This document shows, piece by piece, positions 43,192 through 52,429 of a stretch of DNA of 64,000 bases. Source of the DNA: JAWPMV01 sp039819665 (lineage in GTDB: Bacteria > Bacteroidota > Bacteroidia > J057); the NCBI GenBank assembly GCA_039819665.1, contig JBCBRM010000003.1, positions 244,895 to 308,894 of the forward strand. The letters run 5' to 3'. The notes beneath the pieces were generated by a model. That model was not told where the DNA came from. It saw nothing but the letters and a program-made list of their open reading frames with translations, and made no database searches. The stretch's first letter is position 1. Every line of letters begins with the position of its first letter. Both the position numbers and the translations under genes were made by a program.

Positions 43192-44294
43192 GTTTATTTG
43201 AGAATATATATGGGTTTTTCTGCCACTTTTTAGAAAAGTGGCGCAAAATCGAAACGGCTAAACCCAGACCAACGCACAGTCCGTCCGCAAGTAGCCGTTT
43301 CATCCCCGGCGCGCATTTTAGGAAACATGTTTTTGTAATTGTGGGCTTGCTATTACCTTTTTTACTTCAAGCCCATGAAATCAGGCCGGCTTATTTGCGT
43401 ATTGATCAGAAAACGGATTCTACTTATGAGTTGACGTGGAAAGTGCCGACCCTGGGGAACAGGGTGCCGATTATTGTACCGGTTTTTGGGGAGGGATTTA
43501 TATTGGAAGAGAAGGGGGCTGAGCGATTGTCTGATGCGGCTATTAGGAGCTATGTGCTAAGGGGAAAGGAGGAACTCGCGGGGAAAAGTATTCGCATCGA
43601 TCGCCTGGAGATGACCTTAATCGAGGCGCTGGTTCAAATCCAGTTACTCAATGGGAATAGTTATAGTTTTTTGTTGCAACCAGATCAGCCTGAGAAAATA
43701 ATTCCTACAGAACCGAGCAAGGCAGAAGTGGTACGCGTGTATTTAATGTTGGGGGTGGAGCATATTCTGGAAGGCTATGATCACCTACTTTTTGTATTAG
43801 GCTTGCTGCTTATTTTATCAGGATTTGGAACCTTACTGAAGACCATTACTTCTTTTACTATTGCGCACAGTATTACCCTGGCAATTGCCGCTATGGGTTG
43901 GTTTAGCTTACCTCAGGCGCCGGTCGAAGCTGTGGTAGCATTGAGTATTCTCTTTCTGGCAAAGGAATATCTGCGTTTGCTAGAGGGAGAACCTAGCCTG
44001 AGTGCTCAATATCCCTGGCTGATAGCCTTTGCTTTTGGGCTATTGCATGGGTTTGGATTTGCAGGGGCTTTGCAGGAAATCGGCTTTCCACAGCAGGATG
44101 TTCCTTTGGCACTTTTTACCTTTAATGTTGGTGTAGAATTGGGGCAGATACTATTTGTGGCTTTTGTTTATCTCCTCCTTTTCCTCCTCAAAAAAATGAA
44201 GATTGTTTTTGCCAAATGGACTTATAAAGTGCCCCCTTATGTTATGGGTTCTCTTGCAGCTTTTTGGCTGATCCAGCGGGTGCTGGAGTTTTAG
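43188..44294 (+). CDS. HupE/UreJ-family membrane protein
   Basis: A 368-residue protein of the HupE/UreJ family, linked elsewhere with nickel/cobalt handling. After an export signal (VFVIVGLLLPFLLQA, ending near residue 62) comes an extracytoplasmic beta domain (HEIRPAYLRIDQ to about 185). The membrane part has six to seven helices: MLGVEHILEGYDHLLFVLGL carries the conserved HxxxGxDH metal-site-like motif, with FTIAHSITLAIAA and FGLLHGFGFAGAL also typical. The ATG overlaps the parvulin stop. The first 45 residues are unusual: they are encoded by two palindromes (43222-43242 and 43252-43300) and have no family counterpart. There is no good alternative start between them and the signal, so the palindromes appear to have been absorbed in frame. 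Confidence 0.85.
   Translation: MSLFENIYGFFCHFLEKWRKIETAKPRPTHSPSASSRFIPGAHFRKHVFVIVGLLLPFLLQAHEIRPAYLRIDQKTDSTYELTWKVPTLGNRVPIIVPVFGEGFILEEKGAERLSDAAIRSYVLRGKEELAGKSIRIDRLEMTLIEALVQIQLLNGNSYSFLLQPDQPEKIIPTEPSKAEVVRVYLMLGVEHILEGYDHLLFVLGLLLILSGFGTLLKTITSFTIAHSITLAIAAMGWFSLPQAPVEAVVALSILFLAKEYLRLLEGEPSLSAQYPWLIAFAFGLLHGFGFAGALQEIGFPQQDVPLALFTFNVGVELGQILFVAFVYLLLFLLKKMKIVFAKWTYKVPPYVMGSLAAFWLIQRVLEF
43222..43300. repeat. Two REP-like palindromes inside the hupE 5' end
   Basis: First: GCCACTTTT-TAG-AAAAGTGGC at 43222-43242, a perfect 9-bp stem with a 3-base loop. Second: AAACGGCTA (43252-43260) and TAGCCGTTT (43292-43300), a perfect 9-bp inverted repeat with a 31-base spacer. GC content is higher than in the flanks. 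The first type resembles short intergenic palindromes I recall from Bacteroidota genomes. Confidence 0.7.
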
Positions 44295-44445
44295 GGGGGA
44301 CTCTTCCACACAGCCCCATTTCTCTTACAAGAGAAACAACCCACCAGCCGGCTTTCTGTAGGAAAGAAGAGTAATCAATAGATTATTGGGCCATGCGGGG
44401 ATTCCTCTTCCTAAGGGGAATGGGGATTGAGGCGAAGGGGTTCCC

Positions 44446-45225
44446 CTAATGACTCACCAATAACTTCTGCCTAAAGGTCGCATCACCCACTTTCGCAATT
44501 ACAATATAAAGGCCGGAGGCCAATTGAGCGGTAGGAATGCCTGCCGAAGGATCATAGCTGTTTTGTGTATGTACCAAGTTTCCATTTAGGTCAAACAATT
44601 GTACTCGGGTAAAGCTTTCCACTATCTGATCCAGAAAAACGCCTTCGTTTGCTGGATTGGGATATACCTTCAGGGGGAATTCACCGCAAATGCGGCGAGG
44701 CTGAGGGAGGAGCTCTGGCACCTCGCAATTGTAGAGTTTTTCCCAAACCTTGTCTACCCTTACGGATTGCTCTCCTTCTGCAAAAAATCCTTTAAACTTA
44801 TTGCCCACTTTTTTCAAGGGAAGATTGCTGAAGTCATAGTTGGAAATCTTTACATAGGGACTTCTGTATTCACCGGCTTCTTCCCAGGAAGTTTCTGCAG
44901 TCTCAATCTGAGTGGCATGAAATAGAATCACATCGCCCACATTCCCCATAAATTCAATCTCGTAATCAAAAGGAATCCCCGTACAGTTCCAGTCTTCGCG
45001 CTCAAATACCTTAATCTCACATCTTTCTTCTGATCCTCGATAGACTTCGTGAACTTCAATGATATAGCCTCGATCTATCTTTTTCGTAATCTTCCCACTG
45101 GCTATCATAAAGCCTTTATACTCGCTTGCTTCACAAAAGGAAACCTCCCGGACCGCAATCGAACAGCTAAAGGCTTCGATGCTATACATAAAGATGAGTA
45201 TGCTGAAAAGTAAAGATTTCTTCAT
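44446..45225 (-). CDS. Secreted protein with type A T9SS sorting domain
   Basis: A 259-residue protein starting at ATG 45225, where a signal peptide begins (KKSLLFSILIFMYSIEAFSC). The longer reading from 45273 would add 16 residues in front. The mature part opens with a cysteine-containing beta domain (CSIAVREVSFCEASEYKGFM, IIEVHEVYRGSEERCEIKVF, DWNCTG), loosely like a netrin/TIMP-type OB fold. From about 185 the type A T9SS sorting domain follows (PLKVYPNPANEGVFLDQIVE, GLYIVIAKVGDATFRQKLLV). It is expected on the surface or in the medium. It lies downstream of the DUF3604 gene in the same direction with a 60-bp gap. Specific function unknown. Confidence 0.8.
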   Translation of the reverse strand: MKKSLLFSILIFMYSIEAFSCSIAVREVSFCEASEYKGFMIASGKITKKIDRGYIIEVHEVYRGSEERCEIKVFEREDWNCTGIPFDYEIEFMGNVGDVILFHATQIETAETSWEEAGEYRSPYVKISNYDFSNLPLKKVGNKFKGFFAEGEQSVRVDKVWEKLYNCEVPELLPQPRRICGEFPLKVYPNPANEGVFLDQIVESFTRVQLFDLNGNLVHTQNSYDPSAGIPTAQLASGLYIVIAKVGDATFRQKLLVSH

Positions 45226-45285
45226 GGGTAGGGTATTTCTCAAGAGACGGTGCTTGCCCTGGATTTGCTGCATGAAGTTTTATTG

Positions 45286-47160
45286 CTACTTCGGCGAATA
45301 CCAAATCGGACTGGACCAGGCCCTTTCCTGAACTGTCAGGTCTTCTGTATCTGGATAAACTGTCCCGAAGCGAACTCTATCCCAAAGGGTGTAGCGAGCG
45401 GTCGGATTTTCTAAGACCCGTAAGTAGTAGAAAGACTTTTGCTCAGGATTAAATTCAGGATCTGTCCAGACGATCTTTAACTCGACAGCCCCTTTGTCTT
45501 TATCCCATTCCCCTGTCTCCATATTTACGCCTGCAGTATTGGGTTGAGTGCTACCATCCGCATTCATGGTCCTGCCATCAGACATAACTACATTGAAAAT
45601 TTTCTCCTGAACCTGCTCTCCATCATACCAGGCTTTTATCACCTGTATTCGATCCAGATTGGCACCCTCGGGATCTTTGCTGGCCCAAATGATGAACTTC
45701 GGAGAACTTCCTTCTCTGGGAGCAATATCACTGCCCATGGCAACCCCTTTCGCATAACCATCTTCTACCAATTGATGATAAGAATCATAGCTGTCAGCAA
45801 AATCATAACCAGCAAAAAAGCGAACTTTTATCCTGCCCCCACTGGTCGCATAAGTTTCTCTCCGCTTCATGGCATCATAAATATCTCCTCTGGTGTTGGC
45901 TTCTGCCCAAACAGCTACCAGTCCTCCCGGATTGACGGCATCATAGACCTTTTTGCCTGATCCATTTTCCAAAATCCAATCTCTGGTCCTTCGAGTCTCA
46001 TTGCTAAAGTCCAGCAAGGCATGGTTTCCGATAAATTCGCCCCATTCTTCTGTATTTCCGGCTGTTCCATTGTGGGTATCCGTGCTTCCAATCATGCCAA
46101 ACTTGAAAGGATTTACGCCAAACTCAGCTTCGTAGGCCAGCCCTCTTTTGAGGGCATCCCTGACATAACTTCTTTCCACTGCCGGATCAAAGGCATAATT
46201 CTCAAAATTGGCGAATTCATCATTTTGCCAAAATTTCGCATGTACCTCCGAATTTCCTTTAGCTTGATGTACCTCAACCAGAGGTTCGTATTTATTTTGA
46301 AGTTTAGCTGATTCGGCTGTTTTATCAAGGAAAGTATAGCCCAGAGACAAATTTGAATTGTGAGGGATCGCCATGACGGTAGCGCCCCCCGCACTGAAAT
46401 TCTCCATAGCTCCCCAAAGTGCATTCTCATCACCAGCTTCTATGGCACTGACCGGATAATCCGGAACCATCATGTCTCGAAAGTAAACGTTGCGGTGAAT
46501 GTGTTTTGCTGCAGCACCCAAGGTCCACTCATAGGCAGCTAGAGTCGTAAACTTGCCGGGTTTATAGTATTTCTCAGCGGACTCGAGGATGACGGACCAG
46601 GCACCCTTGGTGGTTTCAAATCCCTTAAAGAAAGGGAGATGGGTTCGCTTTCCTTCTTTTACACTGGCCGCTGCTCGATTGAACATGTGTCGCATTTTTA
46701 CGGTATCAAGGCCTATGGAACGAAAGTACATAGCCATGGCCGCATAGTATCCGGGTGTATCTGAGTTTTGGACAGAATAAAGCTCCCCCATAAATTCGGA
46801 ATGATCCGTAACAGCTGCAAAGTCTAGCGGACGAGCAATCTTTACATTTACCCCATAAATTTCAATTTCCTTTCCCTGAGCAAATTCATAGGCCTCATCA
46901 GGTGTTGTACTTGCACCTCCGATATAGGCATCAAATGACATATTGGTGTGGACGTGAATGTCTCCCCAATAAAGGTTGCGCTGAGGGTTTCTTTCTATGC
47001 TGGATTCATCCAGGTCTTTGGACAGGGTAGCGCGATCTCTGACCGGATTATCTACCGGATCAAGCACAGGACCTGCAGGTACCAATACACGATAAATGAA
47101 AAAACCGAGTATACCAATGATTGATAGGAGGATAAGTCCGATAATTGCTTTCCGGGACAT
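45286..47160 (-). CDS. DUF3604 family protein (PHP-like, membrane-anchored)
   Basis: A 624-residue protein with an N-terminal membrane anchor (AIIGLILLSIIGILGFFIYR). It has the DUF3604 core, a PHP-type metallohydrolase fold: YWGDIHVHTNMSFDAYIGG carries the first metal-binding His pair, LDFAAVTDHSEFMGELYSV the second Asp-His pair, then FTTLAAYEWTLGAAAKHIHR, and FKFGMIGSTDTHNGTAGN with a late Asp-His. The C-terminal part (about 440-620) is beta-rich (AIMKRRETYATSGGRIKVRF-like region). The family is widespread in marine bacteria; its reaction is not established to my knowledge, although the conserved His/Asp residues imply a phosphoesterase-like or other metal-dependent hydrolase acting outside the cytoplasm. 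Confidence 0.88.
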   Translation of the reverse strand: MSRKAIIGLILLSIIGILGFFIYRVLVPAGPVLDPVDNPVRDRATLSKDLDESSIERNPQRNLYWGDIHVHTNMSFDAYIGGASTTPDEAYEFAQGKEIEIYGVNVKIARPLDFAAVTDHSEFMGELYSVQNSDTPGYYAAMAMYFRSIGLDTVKMRHMFNRAAASVKEGKRTHLPFFKGFETTKGAWSVILESAEKYYKPGKFTTLAAYEWTLGAAAKHIHRNVYFRDMMVPDYPVSAIEAGDENALWGAMENFSAGGATVMAIPHNSNLSLGYTFLDKTAESAKLQNKYEPLVEVHQAKGNSEVHAKFWQNDEFANFENYAFDPAVERSYVRDALKRGLAYEAEFGVNPFKFGMIGSTDTHNGTAGNTEEWGEFIGNHALLDFSNETRRTRDWILENGSGKKVYDAVNPGGLVAVWAEANTRGDIYDAMKRRETYATSGGRIKVRFFAGYDFADSYDSYHQLVEDGYAKGVAMGSDIAPREGSSPKFIIWASKDPEGANLDRIQVIKAWYDGEQVQEKIFNVVMSDGRTMNADGSTQPNTAGVNMETGEWDKDKGAVELKIVWTDPEFNPEQKSFYYLRVLENPTARYTLWDRVRFGTVYPDTEDLTVQERAWSSPIWYSPK

Positions 47161-47439
47161 GAGTGTAGGCTTTAATAGATGTGGTTTCTAAGGTAAGGAA
47201 AAAAATTAAGCCTTGAGAATGGAGCTGTGAATTGTGTAAGACTCTTCTACGAATGTTAGATCACCATCTATCTGGATTCCCTGTCTTTACATTTGGATTT
47301 TTGGGCTAAAAACTCTGTAACTAAAATCTCGAACGCCCATCTTTTTAATAGGAAATCGCTTCCATGTTTCGATCTGTCAAAAAATATAGAAGCACTCCTC
47401 TATTCCTCCCCAGAAAGACTTCCTGATAAAAAATAAGCT

Positions 47440-49134
47440 ATGAAACCAAAAACTAAATACACCAAAAGTGGAAGCATCAATATTGCTTATCAGGTTTTCG
47501 GATCAGGTCCTATTGATCTGGTCTATGTCCCTGGCTGGGTTTCGAACATAGATTGGATGTGGGCCTGTCCTGAATTGGTGGACTTCTTGCTGGAATTGGG
47601 GAAAATGGCGAGGGTTATCTTGTTTGATAAACGAGGTACAGGGCTTTCTGATAGAATCGTAGAACTCTCAACCATAGAAGAAAGAATGGATGATATCCGC
47701 GCGGTTATGGATGCTGTAGGCTCTGAGAAAGCCATCCTTTTTGGGCATTCTGAAGGCGGCTCGGTTTCCGCCCTTTTTGCCGCTACCTATCCCAGCCGCT
47801 GTATTAGTCTTATCAGCTTTGGAATCTTTGCCCGCCGCCGCTATTGCCCTGAATATCCCTGGGCACCTACAGATGAGGAGCGGCAAGAGGTCTATGATAT
47901 GATAGAAAATAATTGGGGGAGTGGGGAAATGAACCTGGCTTCTCTTGCTCCTTCAAAGGCTCATGATAAAACTTTCATGGACTGGTTGGCAAACTATTTT
48001 CGCTCGGGTGCTAGTCCCAGTGCAGCTATGGTTCTCACAAAAATGAATACACAGGTCGATATCATCGATATTCTGGATTCTATAAACGTGCCCTGCCTGA
48101 TATTACAGCGAACAGACGATATCGATGTAAAAATTGAAGAAGGTCGATTTATAGCAGAGCGTATTCCGGAAGCAAAATTTGTGGAACTTGAGGGTGAGGA
48201 CCATTTATTTTGGGTAGGAGATTCAGCGCGGGTTTTGGAAGAAATCCGCAATTTCATACAGCAAAAGAGAAAGAATCAAATTGGGAGTAAAAGCCTTTTT
48301 ACCTTCCTCGCTGCCCGATATCAAAAAACTAAGCAAAATAGTGAACGGCTCAAAGAAAATATTGAGGCATACATTGAACAATATCGAGGGAAAATGTTGA
48401 GCCATGAGAGCGAGGCTTTTATTGCAGTATTTGAAGGTCCCAGCAAAGCAATTAACAGTAGCCAGGACTTACTTCGGGGCTTGAGTAAAGCTTATTCACA
48501 AATTTCCTTTGCCGTCCATATTAAAGAAGCCATGTTGGAAGAAGTCCTTGAGCCTGGAAATAAGGTCAAGGCTTCTCTGGAAGCGATCCTTGCGCAGAGT
48601 TCGGCCCAACAAATTTTAACCACTCAGACTGTTAAGCATTTACTCTCAGGCTCAGGTCTGTGTTTTCAAGCACATAAATCGATTGAAATCTCCGCTATTG
48701 AGCCTTCTACTCAGCTTTTCAGGGTTATTGATCCTAGCATACATAATTTGCCCAATCAGCATGTAAAACCTCATCAAGCCCAGAAACATGATTCCTTTTT
48801 GGAAAATGTGCTTCAATGCATAGAAACCCATCTAGGTGATGAGCTGTTTGGAGTTGAAATGCTTTGTAGAGAAATAGGAGTTAGTGAAAGACAGTTACAA
48901 AGGAAACTCAAGGCAATTACAAATAAATCCCCCATCAAATTGATTTGCTCAGTCAGGCTGCATAAGGCAAAAGAGCTAATTCTCAAGCAAAGCCATAATA
49001 TTGCGGAAATATCCTATATGACGGGTTTCCTCAGTCCCTCCTATTTTTCAAAATGCTTCAAAAAAGAGTTTGGATTAAGCCCTTCTTCCTTGTTAAAAAG
49101 AGATGAAACTCCTGCTTTGTCGGAAACCTTATAG
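47440..49134 (+). CDS. Alpha/beta-hydrolase, degenerate class III cyclase and AraC HTH fusion
   Basis: A 564-residue cytoplasmic fusion. Residues 1-275 are an alpha/beta hydrolase close to the N-terminal half of mycobacterial-type hydrolase-adenylate cyclases (Rv1900c type). The nucleophile elbow is FGHSEGGSVSA with Ser104, followed by LILQRTDDIDV with the acid near Asp226-Asp229 and GEDHLFWVGD with His254. Residues about 283-432 align in order with a class III cyclase domain (SLFTFLAARYQ, EAFIAVFEGPSKAI, QQILTTQTVKHLLSGSGL, QLFRVID). Both metal-binding aspartates are gone: the first position is Phe289 and the second is Glu325. The transition-state Asn/Arg region is also changed. Residues about 452-552 are an AraC-type double HTH (FGVEMLCREIGVSERQLQRK, ISYMTGFLSPSYFSKCFKKE). 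A ligand-sensing transcription factor built on a dead cyclase is the likeliest reading. Confidence 0.8.
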   Translation: MKPKTKYTKSGSINIAYQVFGSGPIDLVYVPGWVSNIDWMWACPELVDFLLELGKMARVILFDKRGTGLSDRIVELSTIEERMDDIRAVMDAVGSEKAILFGHSEGGSVSALFAATYPSRCISLISFGIFARRRYCPEYPWAPTDEERQEVYDMIENNWGSGEMNLASLAPSKAHDKTFMDWLANYFRSGASPSAAMVLTKMNTQVDIIDILDSINVPCLILQRTDDIDVKIEEGRFIAERIPEAKFVELEGEDHLFWVGDSARVLEEIRNFIQQKRKNQIGSKSLFTFLAARYQKTKQNSERLKENIEAYIEQYRGKMLSHESEAFIAVFEGPSKAINSSQDLLRGLSKAYSQISFAVHIKEAMLEEVLEPGNKVKASLEAILAQSSAQQILTTQTVKHLLSGSGLCFQAHKSIEISAIEPSTQLFRVIDPSIHNLPNQHVKPHQAQKHDSFLENVLQCIETHLGDELFGVEMLCREIGVSERQLQRKLKAITNKSPIKLICSVRLHKAKELILKQSHNIAEISYMTGFLSPSYFSKCFKKEFGLSPSSLLKRDETPALSETL

Positions 49135-49472
49135 TTAATGCCTAACCCAAAATTTTCCTGTCGGAAAAATGGGAATAAATGGCGGATAATTACTATCAGT
49201 GAAGCCCCTTTTCTGCCGAACTTTATCCTATTAATTCAATTAAGGAAAAGCAATTTTTCCAGGTGATCAAGCTTTCTGCCTTATCCTTTGATTTTAATCA
49301 GGGATAAGGATCAGAGAGCAAATTTTACGACAAACAAAGCCAAAGGATCTACACATCCTTTAAGGGGAATTCTTTGCCCATAACCTTCCAGTCAAGCTCA
49401 AGATGAAGAATGAGGTACAGCCTTGAAAATCTCCTATTTCTACAAAATCTAAGATTCATTAACAATCCTTTT
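49135..49472. other. Intergenic region with small hairpins
   Basis: About 340 bp. It contains GGAAAA/TTTTCC (49244-49260) and a 7-bp hairpin AAAGGAT-CTACAC-ATCCTTT (49343-49362). Neither is followed by a clear T-run; either could end the upstream transcript. Nothing else seen. Confidence 0.45.
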
Positions 49473-50972
49473 ATGAGAAACATCACAAAACTGCTCATTA
49501 GCAGTTTATTACTTGCCCTTTTTGCGGTAAACCAGGCCTATGCCCAAAGCCCCGAAGCCTTTAAATATCAGGCTGTTTTACGAGATGCAAACTATGCGCC
49601 CATTACGGGACAGAATGTAAGTATTCGGATTAGTATTTTGGAAAGTACTCCAGACGGGACCATCGTTTATCAGGAAGCCCATTCAAACCAAACTTCGGCC
49701 ATTGGGCTGGTGGTATTGAATATAGGGGAAGGAAATGTACTATCAGGCATATTCGCTGATATTCAATGGGGAAGTAGCGACCACTTCTTGCAAGTAGAAG
49801 TAGATCAGGCGGGCGGAACCAATTATTCCATCCTCGGGACCAGTCAGTTATTATCCGTTCCTTATGCCCTCTATGCAAAGGAAGCGGGTAAGGTAGAACT
49901 GATTGGAGGAGAAGGCATTCAGGTTGAAGAAAATGTGATTAACAACCTCAAGCCTTCTCTCTGGGAACTAGACAGCAATATCGTCTTTGTAGATACCAGC
50001 TTTGTTGCGATTGGGATTACTGATACTACTTTTAATGATTCGACCTCCCTCTTTCCAACCGATGCTCCTTTGTATGTCAATGGAAATATTCGCCTGGCAG
50101 AAGACTCAGCTCTACTGGGGCTTGGGGAAATCGTAGGAAGTTCTGGGATCAGCTTTTCTGCCAATCCCGATCGAGAAGGAGATATGGTAATAGCGAGTAA
50201 TGGAAGGGTTACTTTCGAAGAAGAAGTGGGCATCAATCAGTCCTTCTCTTTTGTCGACCTGAATGTGAGAAATCAGTTGGGGAATTCTACCGTCTTTCAG
50301 GTGGAGGATACGGCCGGACAGGACATTTTCGAAGTGGGAAGAGGAAGAAATGTAGGGATCAATCGTATTACTAATAATGTTACCCTGCAAGTTAGGTCTA
50401 AAGATGCCTTGAATACGCCCAGTTCAATCATTGCGAATTTTGAAAAGATCAATGGGGATAATGTGTTTCAGGTTCAAAACGACAATGATGTAGTGGTTAC
50501 GGGGGACTTTTCTGTCAATAGTGGTAATAAAAACTTTATCCTGGATCATCCCCTCGACCCTGCCAATATGATACTCGCCCACAATGCAGTTGAGTCACCG
50601 GATCACGTTACTTACTACCATGGCACCATCAAACTGGATGCAAATGGACAGGCAGTGGTAGAACTCCCTGATTATTTCGAGGCACTCAATACAGATTTTC
50701 ACTACCAGTTGACCTGCGTAGGGGGATTTGCTCAGGTATATATCGCGGAGGAGATTAAGGACAATCAATTTCGCATTGCGGGAGGAAAGGATGGGATGAA
50801 AGTTTCCTGGCAGGTAAGTGCAAGGAGAGATGATCCCTGGGCGCATGATCATCCCTATCAAGCCGAAATAGAAAAGGAAGCCGGAGAGAAAGGATTGTAT
50901 TACTATCCGGAAGGATATGGGAAAGGACGTGCATTCAAAATCGGGAGTCAGGAATCAAAAGAGGAAAAATGA
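49473..50972 (+). CDS. Exported Bacteroidota surface protein, function unknown
   Basis: A 499-residue exported protein. I start at the ATG at 49473, where a classical signal peptide begins (MRNITKLLISSLLLALFAVN, then QAYAQ). The reading from 49410 adds 21 residues before it. The N-terminal domain (about 25-150: FKYQAVLRDANYAPITGQNV, ISILESTPDGTIVYQEAH, LLSVPYALYAKEAG) is a beta-sandwich often seen at the start of Bacteroidota tail-fibre-like and collagen-like proteins. The middle is beta-rich and poorly conserved. The C-terminal part contains HPLDPANMILAHNAVESPDH and VELPDYFEALNTDFHYQLTC, a trimeric-fibre-like segment. The stop overlaps the next gene (ATGA), so the two are translated together. 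Function not known. Confidence 0.75.
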   Translation: MRNITKLLISSLLLALFAVNQAYAQSPEAFKYQAVLRDANYAPITGQNVSIRISILESTPDGTIVYQEAHSNQTSAIGLVVLNIGEGNVLSGIFADIQWGSSDHFLQVEVDQAGGTNYSILGTSQLLSVPYALYAKEAGKVELIGGEGIQVEENVINNLKPSLWELDSNIVFVDTSFVAIGITDTTFNDSTSLFPTDAPLYVNGNIRLAEDSALLGLGEIVGSSGISFSANPDREGDMVIASNGRVTFEEEVGINQSFSFVDLNVRNQLGNSTVFQVEDTAGQDIFEVGRGRNVGINRITNNVTLQVRSKDALNTPSSIIANFEKINGDNVFQVQNDNDVVVTGDFSVNSGNKNFILDHPLDPANMILAHNAVESPDHVTYYHGTIKLDANGQAVVELPDYFEALNTDFHYQLTCVGGFAQVYIAEEIKDNQFRIAGGKDGMKVSWQVSARRDDPWAHDHPYQAEIEKEAGEKGLYYYPEGYGKGRAFKIGSQESKEEK

Positions 50973-51448
50973 AAAAACTGATTAATTATCTGCTATTGAT
51001 TTTGCTCCCTCTGAGTCTAAGTGCCCAAAATCCGGAACTTAGTCCTGAGGTCGTAGCTTCAGCTGGTGATAGTTTCTCTTCCAATAACCTGCTCATAGAA
51101 TGGACGTTGGGAGAGATCATGACTGAATCTTTTGAGGGAGGTCTGATCTGGAATCAAGGCTTTCAGCAGCCGATCGGGAATATCACCTCAATTGACAATC
51201 CTTTTTCAAATCTGGGACCCATCAAGGTCTATCCCAATCCTGCAAGCAATAGCCTTTTCATTGAGAAAGAGAAAGCCGGAGAACTAAAGCTAAGCTTACG
51301 AGATATACAAGGAAGGATCCTACTGGAAAAACTAAGTATCCAGCTCACGGATCAATTGGATATTTCTGCTTTGCCTCCGGGCATATACATCCTGAGTATG
51401 CGTGATGAAAATCAGGCAAGTCTAAACATTCGAATTCAAAAGTTATAA
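50969..51448 (+). CDS. Small secreted protein with type A T9SS sorting domain
   Basis: A 159-residue protein with a signal peptide (LINYLLLILLPLSLSAQ), a short domain (about 20-75: VVASAGDSFSSNNLLIEWTL, GGLIWNQGFQQP) and a type A T9SS sorting domain (IKVYPNPASNSLFIEKEKAG, LPPGIYILSMRDENQASLNI). Its start overlaps the preceding stop by four bases. Small proteins of this sort commonly accompany the preceding type of surface protein in Bacteroidota. They may act together on the outer surface, but this is inference from gene order. Confidence 0.85.
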   Translation: MKKLINYLLLILLPLSLSAQNPELSPEVVASAGDSFSSNNLLIEWTLGEIMTESFEGGLIWNQGFQQPIGNITSIDNPFSNLGPIKVYPNPASNSLFIEKEKAGELKLSLRDIQGRILLEKLSIQLTDQLDISALPPGIYILSMRDENQASLNIRIQKL

Positions 51449-51479
51449 GCTTTATTAATATTTGACAGTTAAGTTGATT

Positions 51480-51510
51480 AAGGAGTCGTTGAAAGATGAC
51501 TCCTTTTTCT
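51480..51510 (+). terminator. Rho-independent terminator
   Basis: Stem AAGGAGTCGTT / GATGACTCCTT (with G-T pairs near the loop) closed by a GAAA tetraloop, followed by TTTCTATTT. It ends the two-gene surface-protein transcript about 30 bp after its stop. Confidence 0.85.
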
Positions 51511-51715
51511 ATTTAAGCCAGATAGAATAAAGGCTAGAGTTTTCCGGCTAAGGGATATGCTTCCCAGCTTCTCTTGCAATCAAATTCAGCTGAAAATGAC
51601 CCAAAAAGACAGAATTGAGGTACGTATACCGTATGTGTACCCTTCTCCCTTCTGAATATTTGGCTGCTTTTTGAAGGCCTGCTTACTTGCTGGCAAAACG
51701 ACAAATACATTTTTT

Positions 51716-52408
51716 ATGAAACGAAAAAGTCTTTTGATTTTATGCTTTATCCTTCCCTGTTTTCCCATCAAGGCTCAGGATCAGGCGAAAACATTTAGCT
51801 TCAAAAAAGGGGAAGTGATGGACCTCATTTACCTAAGTGCCCAGCCGAATACAGATGAGTTGTTTGATCACTACAAAAAAACGGCTTTTCCCGTAGCCTT
51901 TGAGTATAGCTACCAACCCCAGCGTGGATTTGCGGTAAAGGAATTGACCCTCGGAATGAATGTGTCCACAAGTTTGATCGTAGGGAAATGGGGCAGCAAA
52001 GAAAAACGAGAAGGATTCCTGGAAAATATCGTAAAAAGGGTCCCTGACTTTCACCAACAAAGAAGAAAACTCTTTGAAGAATTTGCCCTGACCTGGTATG
52101 TAATGCCCAAAGATGTGGAGTTCTCGGTGGAGGCTTCAAAAGTACATGTGGCAACCTCATTTTGGCAGAATGATCCCAAGAGTTTTGGTCCTTTTGTCCG
52201 GAAATGGAAAAAGGAGATAGAAAAAGCGGGAGGAAAAATTTTATTAGAATTAACAGAAGGCTATTCTCCCACCGGCTATTATTTCAATCCTGACGTATTC
52301 CTACTCATTGAGTGGCAGGATCAGGCAGCTTTTGATGCTTTTGCCGAGAAGCATCCTTTGCCAACGTATGAGGACTTGAAAGATGTACATCAGGTAGTCA
52401 TTCAGTAA
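51716..52408 (+). CDS. Exported protein with dimeric alpha/beta-barrel-like halves
   Basis: A 230-residue protein starting at ATG 51716, where a signal peptide begins (LLILCFILPCFPIKAQ). The longer reading from 51671 lacks support. The mature part seems to contain two ferredoxin-like halves. The first is VMDLIYLSAQPNTDELFDHY ... LTLGMNVSTSLIVGKWGSKE, and the second is VHVATSFWQNDPKSFGPFVR ... PDVFLLIEWQDQAAFDAFAE, reminiscent of DUF1330/antibiotic-monooxygenase-like folds. No catalytic residues are recognised. It is 21 bp upstream of the membrane AraC gene, so co-transcription is likely. Function unknown. Confidence 0.75.
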   Translation: MKRKSLLILCFILPCFPIKAQDQAKTFSFKKGEVMDLIYLSAQPNTDELFDHYKKTAFPVAFEYSYQPQRGFAVKELTLGMNVSTSLIVGKWGSKEKREGFLENIVKRVPDFHQQRRKLFEEFALTWYVMPKDVEFSVEASKVHVATSFWQNDPKSFGPFVRKWKKEIEKAGGKILLELTEGYSPTGYYFNPDVFLLIEWQDQAAFDAFAEKHPLPTYEDLKDVHQVVIQ

Positions 52409-52429
52409 TTTTCCGTCAAAATCCTTTTT

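Noticed and set aside
44395..44446. Run of five GGGG/GGG tracts as a G-quadruplex
   Set aside because: Loops are long and uneven and the tracts can pair with nearby CCCC; no functional context.
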